Of a stretch of DNA of 5,414 nucleotides, positions 1-5,126 are shown piece by piece. Position numbers and translations under genes: made by a program. The notes under the pieces were generated by a model. It did not search any database. It saw only the letters and a program-made list of their open reading frames with translations, and was not told the origin of the DNA. Source of the stretch: Clostridia bacterium (lineage in GTDB: Bacteria; Bacillota; Clostridia; Christensenellales; Borkfalkiaceae); assembly GCA_017628935.1 (NCBI GenBank), contig JAGBYC010000046.1:1-5414 (forward strand), given 5' to 3'. Every line of letters starts with the position of its first letter. Within the stretch, counting starts at the first letter, position 1.

Positions 1-47
1 TTTAAACAACAGTATATAGTATATATAAATAAAGTAAATTAAAACCG

Positions 48-76
48 TTGACAAAATTAAGCGTTTAGTTTATAAT
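48..76 (+). promoter_or_regulatory. Sigma-A promoter of the rpsF-ssb-rpsR operon
   Basis: A perfect -35 box TTGACA (48-53) and a perfect -10 box TATAAT (71-76) are separated by 17 bases, the ideal housekeeping arrangement. Transcription would begin near 83, leaving a leader of about 90 nt before rpsF. A strong constitutive promoter fits a ribosomal protein operon, with control then exerted by the leader. Upstream bases 1-47 are almost pure A/T and could act as an UP element. Confidence 0.93.
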
Positions 77-80
77 GTTT

Positions 81-169
81 AAGGTTTTAAGGTAAAACTT
101 AAAATAAGCAGTTTAACTGCCATACCTTGAATACGTGGTTCAACCGTATTCCAATAAGTCCAGGAGGTA
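81..169 (+). promoter_or_regulatory. Structured rpsF leader, candidate S6:S18 autoregulatory element
   Basis: The leader is rich in inverted repeats. A hairpin pairs GAATACG (129-135) with CGTATTC (145-151). Alternatively GGT (137-139) pairs with ACC (143-145) above GAATAC/GTATTC, placing a CCG (144-146) on the 3' side of the stem. Known rpsF leaders of many bacteria bind the S6:S18 heterodimer through a hairpin with a conserved CCG, mimicking its 16S rRNA site, so this is a good candidate for the same feedback element. TACCT (123-127) can pair with AGGTA at 165-169, which overlaps the rpsF Shine-Dalgarno sequence. TACCTT (123-128) can instead pair with AAGGTA (89-94) around a small hairpin (108-120). 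The two pairings exclude each other and could switch translation. The structures are read by eye, not folded. Confidence 0.65.
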
Positions 170-175
170 AAAAAT

Positions 176-457
176 ATGAACAAGTACGAAATGCTCTATA
201 TTATCGACGCTGGTTTAACTGACGAAGCAAAAGAAGCGCTTATTGCTAAATTTGCAGACGTTGTTAACAACAACGGCGGTAAGGTTGAGAAAGTTGACAA
301 ATGGGGAGTTAAAAAATTAGTTTACCCTATCAACTACAAAACCGAAGGCTATTACGTTCTTATGTCGTTCGAATCTACAGGCGCTCTCGTTGACGAACTC
401 AAGAGAATTGCTGGTATTACAGACGGCATTATGAGAAGATTAATAACCAAAGCGTAA
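176..457 (+). CDS. rpsF: Small ribosomal subunit protein bS6
   Basis: This 93-residue protein is a full-length bS6, which pairs with bS18 and binds the 16S rRNA central domain (platform) of the 30S subunit. The beginning MNKYEMLYIID matches the family's first strand. The WGVKKLVYPI stretch (residues 43-52) and GYYVLMSFE (58-66) are the other typical blocks, and the C-terminus ends soon after IMRRLI, as in short bS6 forms without a long tail. ATG at 176 follows AGGAGG (162-167) at 8 nt, so the start is secure. It is the first gene of the rpsF-ssb-rpsR operon, 30 nt ahead of ssb. Its own leader probably gives feedback control by the S6:S18 complex. Confidence 0.97.
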   Translation: MNKYEMLYIIDAGLTDEAKEALIAKFADVVNNNGGKVEKVDKWGVKKLVYPINYKTEGYYVLMSFESTGALVDELKRIAGITDGIMRRLITKA

Positions 458-487
458 AAATTGATTACTAAGTAATCGGAGGAAATT

Positions 488-886
488 ATGAACAAAGTAT
501 ATTTAATAGGTAACCTTACAAGAGACCCTGAACTTTCTGAAACTTCTACTGGCGTAGCATTCTGCCGTTTCGCAGTTGCTGTTAACAGACCTTTTGCTAA
601 TGCTGAAGGCAACCGTGAAGTTGATTTCTTCAACGTTATCGTGTGGCGTGGTTTAGCAGAAAATTGTGGTAGATTTTTAAAAAAGGGTAGCAAAGTTGCA
701 GTAGTTGGTAGTTTACAAAACCGTTCTTATGAAGATAAAGAAGGCGTTAAAAGAACTGCTACTGATATCGTTGCAAGCGAAGTTGAGTTCTTAAACACAA
801 ACCGTGAAGGCGAAGAACCCGTAAAACCTATTAAAAGTGAAAAACCGGCTCTTACTGAAATTGAAGACGACGGTTTACCATTTTAA
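488..886 (+). CDS. ssb: Single-stranded DNA-binding protein SSB
   Basis: This 132-residue SSB coats single-stranded DNA in replication, recombination and repair and recruits partners through its C-terminal tip. Residues 1 to about 104 form the OB fold, with family blocks MNKVYLIGNLTRDPEL at the start, VDFFNVIVWRGLAENC around W53, and GSKVAVVGSLQNRSYEDK (67-84). A short acidic/proline linker (about 105-126) leads to the tip DDGLPF (127-132), close to the usual DDDIPF. The linker is shorter than in many SSBs of 150-180 residues. GGAGG (478-482) precedes the ATG. A small hairpin (463-468 with 472-477) sits directly before that site and could tune translation after rpsF. Placement between rpsF and rpsR is the classic order. 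Confidence 0.97.
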   Translation: MNKVYLIGNLTRDPELSETSTGVAFCRFAVAVNRPFANAEGNREVDFFNVIVWRGLAENCGRFLKKGSKVAVVGSLQNRSYEDKEGVKRTATDIVASEVEFLNTNREGEEPVKPIKSEKPALTEIEDDGLPF

Positions 887-899
887 TTAAGGAGATATT

Positions 900-1145
900 A
901 TGGAAGAAAAAGTTACAAGAAAGCCTGTTAGAAAAGCACCAAGAAAAAAAGTTTGTGCTTTCTGCGTTGAAAAGGCTGAAAAAATAGATTATAAAGACGT
1001 TGCAAAACTTAAAAAATACGTTACTGAAAAAGGTAAAATCCTTCCACGTCGTATGACAGGTGTTTGCGCACAACATCAACGTGCTCTTGCTGCTGCAATT
1101 AAACGCGCAAGAATAGTTGATCTTCTCCCTTTTAAGGGCGAATAA
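900..1145 (+). CDS. rpsR: Small ribosomal subunit protein bS18 (zinc-binding form)
   Basis: This 81-residue bS18 is the partner of bS6 in the 30S platform. The basic N-terminal arm precedes the conserved core [23 protein letters not shown] and the C-terminal block [18 protein letters not shown], all in family order. C19, C22, C56 and H59 form a CxxC...CxxH set, so this appears to be the zinc-binding (C+) version rather than the cysteine-free paralogue used under zinc shortage. AAGGAG (889-894) precedes the ATG at 900, 13 nt after the ssb stop, so the gene is in the same operon. No strong terminator follows at once; the first clear one is at 1292-1322. Confidence 0.97.
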   Translation: MEEKVTRKPVRKAPRKKVCAFCVEKAEKIDYKDVAKLKKYVTEKGKILPRRMTGVCAQHQRALAAAIKRARIVDLLPFKGE

Positions 1146-1184
1146 TTTTTTGACGCCATTTAAACTGCGTTATGCTGTGTTTCT

Positions 1185-1240
1185 ATAAAATTTTATGTCT
1201 ACAATAACCAAAAAGGTTAATTGTAACCAAAAAATTTTAT
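1185..1240 (+). other. Nested inverted repeat with alternative pairings
   Basis: Outer arms ATAAAATTTT (1185-1194) and AAAATTTTAT (1231-1240) are exact complements. Inside, ACAAT+AACC (1201-1209) pairs with GGTT+ATTGT (1215-1218, 1220-1224) around a five-A loop, with one bulged A. The 10-mer TAACCAAAAA occurs twice (1205-1214, 1224-1233), and the GGTTA between them (1215-1219) can pair with either copy. The structure lies 40 nt after the rpsR stop. It may act as a transcript 3'-end stabiliser, a weak terminator or an old repeat unit; the function is unknown. Confidence 0.55.
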
Positions 1241-1242
1241 GA

Positions 1243-1272
1243 GCCTTGCCTAACTTGTTTCTATGCCGTCAA
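1243..1272 (+). repeat. Diverged copy of the 30-bp post-terminator element
   Basis: Aligned without gaps to 1325-1354, this stretch matches at 22 of 30 bases. It keeps GCCTT, TAACTTG, CTA, GCCGT and a final AA, and six of the eight differences are transitions. Like the intact copies, it directly follows a hairpin region whose last arm carries a T run. This suggests the hairpin plus element is one repeated unit. It is probably an ancient duplicate, but whether the element is dispersed in the genome cannot be seen here. Confidence 0.65.
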
Positions 1273-1280
1273 ACCAAGTT

Positions 1281-1354
1281 TAATAAACATTAAAAACACG
1301 GAATTTTGCTCCGTGTTTTTTTGTGCCTTATTTAACTTGCAACTACGCCGTTAA
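1281..1354 (+). repeat. Direct repeat, left copy, flanking the secretion module
   Basis: This 74-bp stretch recurs at 4478-4551. The first 22 bases and the last 45 match with a single substitution (G1347 against A4544). The central 7 bases, the hairpin loop, are ATTTTGC here and GCAAAAT there, exact reverse complements of each other. Each copy consists of an A-rich lead-in, an intrinsic terminator hairpin with a T tract, and a 30-bp element. The two copies bracket the three-gene module 1497-4475. Confidence 0.95.
1292..1322 (+). terminator. Intrinsic terminator after the rpsF-ssb-rpsR operon
   Basis: Arms 1292-1302 and 1310-1320 are perfect 11-bp complements built on ACACGGA/TCCGTGT, with a 7-nt loop (1303-1309) and seven T (1316-1322). 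It lies 146 nt beyond the rpsR stop and just before the promoter of the next gene, so it separates the two transcription units. Confidence 0.92.
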
Positions 1355-1356
1355 GA

Positions 1357-1402
1357 ATTTTTTAAAAAATATATTGACAAAGAGTTTTAAATATGATAAA
1401 AG
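1357..1402 (+). promoter_or_regulatory. Promoter of the secretion module
   Basis: A perfect -35 box TTGACA lies at 1374-1379. The -10 box is less clear: GATAAA (1395-1400) has a 15-nt spacer and TAAAAG (1397-1402) a 17-nt spacer; neither is consensus. Directly upstream is a perfect 14-bp palindrome of six T and six A flanked by A and T (1357-1370), in the position of an UP element. The start of transcription would be around 1405, giving a leader of about 90 nt. Confidence 0.65.
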
Positions 1403-1408
1403 TAATAT

Positions 1409-1489
1409 ATAAGATATTAACTAACATTTTTGTATCTTAATTTTTAAATTATGATTCTTTGCGGTTTTTTAAATCGCTTAATTAAGGAG
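1409..1489 (+). promoter_or_regulatory. Hairpin-rich 5' UTR of the module
   Basis: Two short inverted repeats precede the first module gene. TAAGATA (1410-1416) pairs with TATCTTA (1433-1439). GCGGTTT (1461-1467) pairs with AAATCGC (1471-1477), with one G-U pair and a three-T loop, 6 nt ahead of the ribosome binding site AAGGAG (1484-1489). I recognise no known riboswitch or T-box. The hairpins may stabilise the mRNA or modulate translation; this is a guess from position. Confidence 0.4.
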
Positions 1490-1496
1490 AAAAATT

Positions 1497-2168
1497 ATGA
1501 AAAAAATTACAGCACTTATTATGATGGCACTTTTAGTGACAATCGGTGGCGTTTACGCAAGTTGGCTTTACGCAACTGGCGGCGCAGTTGAACTTACTGA
1601 AAAAGGTATCGGCATTAATATGGTAGGCGCTCAAGCAGACAACGAAACTACTATCGGTTACTTTGATTTTAGTGACAACTTAATTTTCGATATCGACGAC
1701 CCTGCTGATGATGGTATTCTTCACAAAGCAGTTTTAGTTCCTGGTGCAACATCTTCAATTAAAATTACGTTTACGCCTAACCAAGCTGCTGGTGATGCTG
1801 CGATTGAAGATCTTGGTATTGCTATGAAATTAACTGTTTCTATTCACAACGCTAATGAATATAATGGCAATCAAATTCTTTCAATTGCTGAAGGTAAAGA
1901 TGTTGTTTATAGCCCTGTTTTAACTTATGAAGATATTAATGGTGGCGTTAACGAAAAAGTAGCTTCTGGCGCTAACGAAATTGGTAAATATTATAAAGAA
2001 GGAAATAACTTTGTTTGGGAAATAACTGCTGAAGAAGCCCTTTCTATGTTAGTTCTTAACGAAGGCGAAGACCTTTTCCTTGACACTATGGCTGAACACG
2101 CTGCATTTACAGAAGCCGTTTCAAATATTCACATTGATTTTACTGTAGAACACTACGTTGGCGAATAA
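1497..2168 (+). CDS. Small acidic secreted protein, likely SipW-type peptidase substrate
   Basis: This is a 223-residue exported protein of unknown function. A lysine pair, a hydrophobic core (about residues 4-18) and the nonapeptide GVYASWLYA (18-26) form a signal peptide. Cleavage could fall after A21 (VYA) or A26 (LYA). The mature part is strongly acidic, lacks cysteine, and has alternating hydrophobic stretches such as VLVPGATSSIKITFTP (79-94) and IHIDFTVEHY near the end, suggesting a beta-rich fold. There is no second membrane helix or LPXTG motif. The overall plan resembles the TasA/camelysin type of SipW-processed fibre proteins, but I see no firm sequence match. AAGGAG (1484-1489) precedes the ATG at 7 nt. 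It is the first gene of the module, followed 19 nt later by the signal peptidase. Its strong site and position suggest it is the most abundant product. Confidence 0.85.
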   Translation: MKKITALIMMALLVTIGGVYASWLYATGGAVELTEKGIGINMVGAQADNETTIGYFDFSDNLIFDIDDPADDGILHKAVLVPGATSSIKITFTPNQAAGDAAIEDLGIAMKLTVSIHNANEYNGNQILSIAEGKDVVYSPVLTYEDINGGVNEKVASGANEIGKYYKEGNNFVWEITAEEALSMLVLNEGEDLFLDTMAEHAAFTEAVSNIHIDFTVEHYVGE

Positions 2169-2187
2169 TAATTTTAGTATTTTTTAA

Positions 2188-3846
2188 ATGAACTTTACTT
2201 CGTACACTTTATTTCTATGCCTTATAGTGTACGTGGGGCTTGTTGCGTTGTTTGGTACTACAATTGTAATAATAGCCAGACAAACGATTAAACTCATACG
2301 CTTAGGTGTAGATGATGAGAAAATTAAAACTGAATATTTAAAAAATAAAGACAAAAAGCAGTCTATTTTAGTAGGGATAATTAATTTAGTTATCCCTATC
2401 TTTGCTTGTGTAATAATGTCGGTATTGTTTATCGGTTCAGTGACAGTTGGCGTTTTAAGCAATAACGTCGTTGGAGATGTGCCCGTTATGAAAGTTGTTT
2501 CAAGCGCATCAATGTCATCTAAATTTGAAAAGAACGAATATCTTTTTGAAAACGACTTAAACGACCAACTTCAAATGTACGACTTAATTATAACCCACAA
2601 ACTTCCAGATGAAATGGAACTTAATAAGTATGATATAGTTGTTTACGAAGTAGAGCCGGGAATTTTGTTGGTTCATCGTATCGTAAATATCGAAGAACCT
2701 AACGTAAAACACCCTAATGAAAGATACTTCTTATTGCAAGGTGATGCCGTTCAGTCCCCTGATAGATTCCCTGTTAAATATTCTCAAATGAAAGGTATTT
2801 ATAGGGGCGAAAGAATTCCTTTTGCGGGTAGCATCATCGTATTTATGCAGTCAACTGCTGGAGTGTTGTGCTTTATACTTGTGTTATTTGCAGCAGTTAT
2901 TGTGCCAATTTTAGAAAAGAAGTTTAAAAAGGAAGCTATGTTAAGGCTTGTTAGTATGGGTCTAATTTCTAGCGTAGAAACTTCTAATTCTAATGATGGC
3001 CAAGATACACCTAATCAGCAAACAACTATTGTACAGCCTTCTTATTATATGGCGGCTACCGCCGATACCGACGGGCTTGGCAATGCGTGGTATGATTTGT
3101 TAAAAGGGAAAAAGGGTTTAACTTTTAAACAAAAGCGAGACGTAGCGCCATTAGAAGTTTTAAATAGGTATAATGTAATTGTTGAGCATCTTTATAAAAT
3201 AAAAGGGCTTAACCTTTTTGAAAGTAAGCAGTGCGAAACTTACAAAAAAAGCAGGATGGCTATTGCTAAACTTGTATTTAAAGCAAAAAGTTTATATGTT
3301 TACTTAGCGCTTAATCCAACTGATTACACCAACACAAAATATATCTATACAAAAACAACTTTAAAAACCTATGAAGATTATCCTTTATGTGTAAAGGTAA
3401 GTTCAAATAGGCAGGCAAAATGGGTTTGCGAACTCATTAGCGATTTGGCAAACAAAAACGGACTTTATATGTATGCAATAAGCAAGATTCATACTATTAA
3501 AGGTAGTGATAAATCGCTTAGTCAAAAACTTTCAGAAGCTTCTGAAAAAACAAAAACTTGGTTTAAAAAGCTTACTAATTATTTGCTTTCAATAAACGGA
3601 ATTAGAGTAATAAATAGCACAAAGCAAATAACCTACAAAGTTAAAAGCAAAAACATTGCAAAAATTAAAATTGTTGGGAAAACACTTAACTTATATTTGG
3701 CATTACAGCCTAAAAAGTTTAAAAACACCAAGTATAAATTTGTTGATGTTTCAAATAAAAAAGCACACGCCAAATATCCTATGCGTTTAAAGATAACTTC
3801 GGATAGAATGGCTAAATGGGCGATAGAGTTGATTGAAAAAATCTAA
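2188..3846 (+). CDS. SipW/ER-type signal peptidase I fused to a duplicated C-terminal domain
   Basis: This 552-residue membrane protease probably cleaves the signal peptides of the neighbouring secreted proteins. Helices at about 5-30 and 58-90 flank a basic loop, so that loop is inside. The catalytic part (about 95-215) would be outside, and a third helix (about 223-241) followed by KKFKK returns the chain to the cytoplasm. SASM (106-109) gives the catalytic Ser108, VHRIV gives His163 in place of the bacterial lysine, and QGDAVQSPD (184-192) carries the acidic residues. This is the S26B, SipW/eukaryotic-type set. The usual GSMxP reads ASMSS here. After a polar linker (about 262-300) come two copies of a basic domain (about 311-420 and 443-552). 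Both carry YLAL, NTKY, YP, AKW and ELI in order. I have no name for this domain. The ATG follows a stop codon immediately and has no visible Shine-Dalgarno sequence. Confidence 0.88.
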   Translation: MNFTSYTLFLCLIVYVGLVALFGTTIVIIARQTIKLIRLGVDDEKIKTEYLKNKDKKQSILVGIINLVIPIFACVIMSVLFIGSVTVGVLSNNVVGDVPVMKVVSSASMSSKFEKNEYLFENDLNDQLQMYDLIITHKLPDEMELNKYDIVVYEVEPGILLVHRIVNIEEPNVKHPNERYFLLQGDAVQSPDRFPVKYSQMKGIYRGERIPFAGSIIVFMQSTAGVLCFILVLFAAVIVPILEKKFKKEAMLRLVSMGLISSVETSNSNDGQDTPNQQTTIVQPSYYMAATADTDGLGNAWYDLLKGKKGLTFKQKRDVAPLEVLNRYNVIVEHLYKIKGLNLFESKQCETYKKSRMAIAKLVFKAKSLYVYLALNPTDYTNTKYIYTKTTLKTYEDYPLCVKVSSNRQAKWVCELISDLANKNGLYMYAISKIHTIKGSDKSLSQKLSEASEKTKTWFKKLTNYLLSINGIRVINSTKQITYKVKSKNIAKIKIVGKTLNLYLALQPKKFKNTKYKFVDVSNKKAHAKYPMRLKITSDRMAKWAIELIEKI

Positions 3847-3860
3847 AAGGAGCAACCGAT

Positions 3861-4475
3861 ATGCAAGCGATAAAAAAAATTAAATATATTACGCTTGTGA
3901 TATTCGTTGCTTTTATGTTGACAATAACAGGCGTTTACGCATCATGGTTATATGCCTATAAACCGCCGGAATTGAAAAACGCAACTGCTGTAGTTAAGGC
4001 ATTTACGTGGCAGGGTGTTGAGCAGCTGCCTGAATTTGACACGTTAGGCGAAAATCACGTTTTACTTATTGAAAACGTTTTGTACGAGGCATCCTACGGA
4101 CTAAATGCTACTAAAAAGCCTATTATTCACAATTATTTAAAAAAAGATGGAAATATCATTTACTCTGATCAATCAGTATCAGGCGGCAACTTAAAGCATA
4201 TACTTTTAGATGGTACTACTTCTGAAAATCTTCGTTTTCAAGTGCATCGAATTTCGGCAACAGAATATCTTGTGGTTACATATGCTCAACGTGATTTAAA
4301 CGCTGCAACTGTTGACAAAACAAGAATTCAAGTATTTTTAACGACAGTGTATAAAAATATCGAGGGAACGTGGCACGCATCAAATAGCTATGTTGGTACA
4401 GCGCTTGTGGTTGACCCTGATATAGTGTCAAAGGCTATTGATTTAGATACCTTTGTTAGAGATGGAACTAAATAA
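3861..4475 (+). CDS. Small secreted protein with shared signal peptide, unknown function
   Basis: This 204-residue exported protein opens with a basic start (K5, K6, K8), a hydrophobic core (about 10-23) and GVYASWLYA (24-32), identical to the first module protein. Cleavage may follow A27 or A32. The mature region contains VLLIENVLYEASYGLNATKK (67-86), YSDQSVSGGNLKHILLDGT (101-119) and ISATEYLVVTYAQRDLNAAT (131-150). From memory, blocks like GLNATKKPIIH and GGNLKH recur in unnamed Clostridia proteins, but I cannot name the family or function. No cysteine, anchor motif or second helix is seen. Apart from the signal peptide it shows no obvious similarity to the 1497-2168 product. AAGGAG (3847-3852) directly follows the peptidase stop and precedes the ATG by 8 nt, so the two are cotranscribed. 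A terminator follows 13 nt after the stop. Confidence 0.85.
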   Translation: MQAIKKIKYITLVIFVAFMLTITGVYASWLYAYKPPELKNATAVVKAFTWQGVEQLPEFDTLGENHVLLIENVLYEASYGLNATKKPIIHNYLKKDGNIIYSDQSVSGGNLKHILLDGTTSENLRFQVHRISATEYLVVTYAQRDLNAATVDKTRIQVFLTTVYKNIEGTWHASNSYVGTALVVDPDIVSKAIDLDTFVRDGTK

Positions 4476-4477
4476 AA

Positions 4478-4551
4478 TAATAAACATTAAAAACACGGAG
4501 CAAAATTCCGTGTTTTTTTGTGCCTTATTTAACTTGCAACTACACCGTTAA
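4478..4551 (+). repeat. Direct repeat, right copy, flanking the secretion module
   Basis: This is the second copy of the 74-bp repeat at 1281-1354, offset by 3197 bp. It differs at one base (A4544) and in the inverted 7-nt hairpin loop. It begins 2 nt after the stop of the last module gene and ends 26 nt before the rplI -35 box, so it fills most of that intergenic gap. Exact recombination between the copies would remove the whole module and leave rpsR, one terminator and then rplI. Confidence 0.95.
4489..4519 (+). terminator. Intrinsic terminator of the secretion module
   Basis: The same 11-bp perfect stem as at 1292-1320 is present (arms 4489-4499 and 4507-4517), with the 7-nt loop GCAAAAT (4500-4506) and seven T (4513-4519). 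It starts 13 nt after the stop of the third module gene. Confidence 0.93.
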
Positions 4552-4577
4552 AACACAATTTTTATTTCACTAATAAA

Positions 4578-4606
4578 TTGACAAAATTACACTTTTATAG
4601 TACACT
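4578..4606 (+). promoter_or_regulatory. Promoter of rplI
   Basis: TTGACA (4578-4583), a 17-nt spacer and TACACT (4601-4606) form a good housekeeping promoter. The predicted start near 4613 leaves almost no leader, since AAAGGAG (4612-4618) is the ribosome binding site. Most of the spacer and the -10 box recur at 5127-5155. Confidence 0.85.
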
Positions 4607-4624
4607 AAAATAAAGGAGATAATT

Positions 4625-5071
4625 ATGAAGGTTATTTTATTAAAAGACGTAAAAGGTACGGGTAAAGCCCGTGAAATAGTTGAAGTTAGCGACGGTTACG
4701 CAAGAAACTGCCTTATCAAAAAAGGCTTAGCAGAAGAAGCAACTGCCGTTAAGGTTAACAGTTTAAACATTAAAAAGAATTCTGAAGATTTTCACAAGCA
4801 AGAAGAAATTAAAGCGTTACGCGCTGAAAGTGCACGTCTTCGTGGCAAAACGGTTACGCTTTCAATCAAGTGTGGCGAAAACGGTAAAATGTTCGGCTCT
4901 GTAACAGCCAAAGAAATTGCCGACGCTATCAACGCGCAAGGCTTTAACGTTGATAAGAAAAAGGTGCTTTTAGATGCGCCTATCAAAACCCTTGGCTCAT
5001 ATACGGTAGAAGTTAAATTCTTGTCTGATGAAATTGCAAAAATTACCGTGCAAGTAGTACCACAAAATTAA
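4625..5071 (+). CDS. rplI: Large ribosomal subunit protein bL9
   Basis: This 148-residue bL9 has normal full length. bL9 binds 23S rRNA domain V near the L1 stalk with its N-domain and extends its C-domain away from the ribosome. The N-domain (1 to about 50) starts [14 protein letters not shown] and holds [17 protein letters not shown] (24-40), where the family's usual proline in LIPKG is lysine. A charged helix (about 51-75) links to the C-domain (76-148), with GKMFGSVT (87-94) and [20 protein letters not shown] (121-140). The gene has its own promoter and terminator rather than being in the rpsR operon. The secretion module separates it from rpsR, near which rplI often lies in Bacillota. 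Confidence 0.97.
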   Translation: MKVILLKDVKGTGKAREIVEVSDGYARNCLIKKGLAEEATAVKVNSLNIKKNSEDFHKQEEIKALRAESARLRGKTVTLSIKCGENGKMFGSVTAKEIADAINAQGFNVDKKKVLLDAPIKTLGSYTVEVKFLSDEIAKITVQVVPQN

Positions 5072-5079
5072 AAAACAAT

Positions 5080-5116
5080 AAAAACACGGCAAATTAGTTA
5101 AGTTTGCCGTTTTTTA
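5080..5116 (+). terminator. Intrinsic terminator of rplI
   Basis: ACGGCAAA (5086-5093) pairs with TTTGCCGT (5103-5110). The stem extends inward by T-G and T-A to a 5-nt loop (5096-5100). Six T follow (5110-5115). The left flank AAAAACACGG matches the two module-flanking terminators, though the rest of the hairpin differs. Confidence 0.9.
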
Positions 5117-5126
5117 GTATAAAAAA

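Larger units (their letters stand above)
1146..1280 (+). other. Non-coding stretch after rpsR with decayed repeat units
   Basis: I see no credible gene here; the short ATG reading frames lack ribosome binding sites. A run of six T (1146-1151) is followed by bases up to about 1178 that resemble, in diverged form, the element at 1325-1354. Next comes a nested hairpin region (1185-1240), then a clearer 30-bp diverged copy of the same element (1243-1272). AACTTG (1252-1257) can pair with CAAGTT (1275-1280) around that copy. The stretch therefore looks like older, degraded copies of the terminator unit that is intact at 1281-1354. Confidence 0.6.

Noticed and set aside
352..693. A 113-codon open frame on the minus strand across rpsF and ssb
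   Set aside because: It is antisense to two certain genes, spans their junction and resembles no protein I know; no ribosome binding site or promoter supports it.
1172..1243. Short peptides starting at ATG 1172 or 1196
   Set aside because: They are 11 to 15 codons with no ribosome binding site, and lie inside hairpin arms.
1168..1254. Possible integron attC site (GTTATGC at 1169 and GCCTAAC at 1248)
   Set aside because: The core-like heptamers are in the wrong relative order on both strands, one breaks the GTTRRRY pattern, and there is no integrase or cassette array nearby.
1405..1489. Riboswitch or T-box before the module
   Set aside because: Only two short hairpins are present; no known aptamer core, T-box sequence or terminator/antiterminator pair was recognised.
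1451..1572. Overlapping frame starting at ATG 1451 and running out of frame into the first module gene
   Set aside because: There is no ribosome binding site, and its codons merely read through the real gene in another frame; the start at 1497 has AAGGAG and a proper signal peptide.
2184..2462. Minus-strand open frame opposite the start of the signal peptidase
   Set aside because: Its hydrophobic look is simply the reverse of the membrane-helix codons on the plus strand; there is no start context.
1497..4475. Sortase-anchored pilus locus
   Set aside because: Neither secreted protein has an LPXTG-like motif or C-terminal anchor, and the peptidase has signal peptidase Ser-His motifs, not a sortase Cys.
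1281..4551. Insertion sequence or transposon explaining the flanking repeats
   Set aside because: There is no transposase or integrase gene, and the repeats are direct, 74 bp long and made of functional terminator sequence; recombination or duplication is a better reading.
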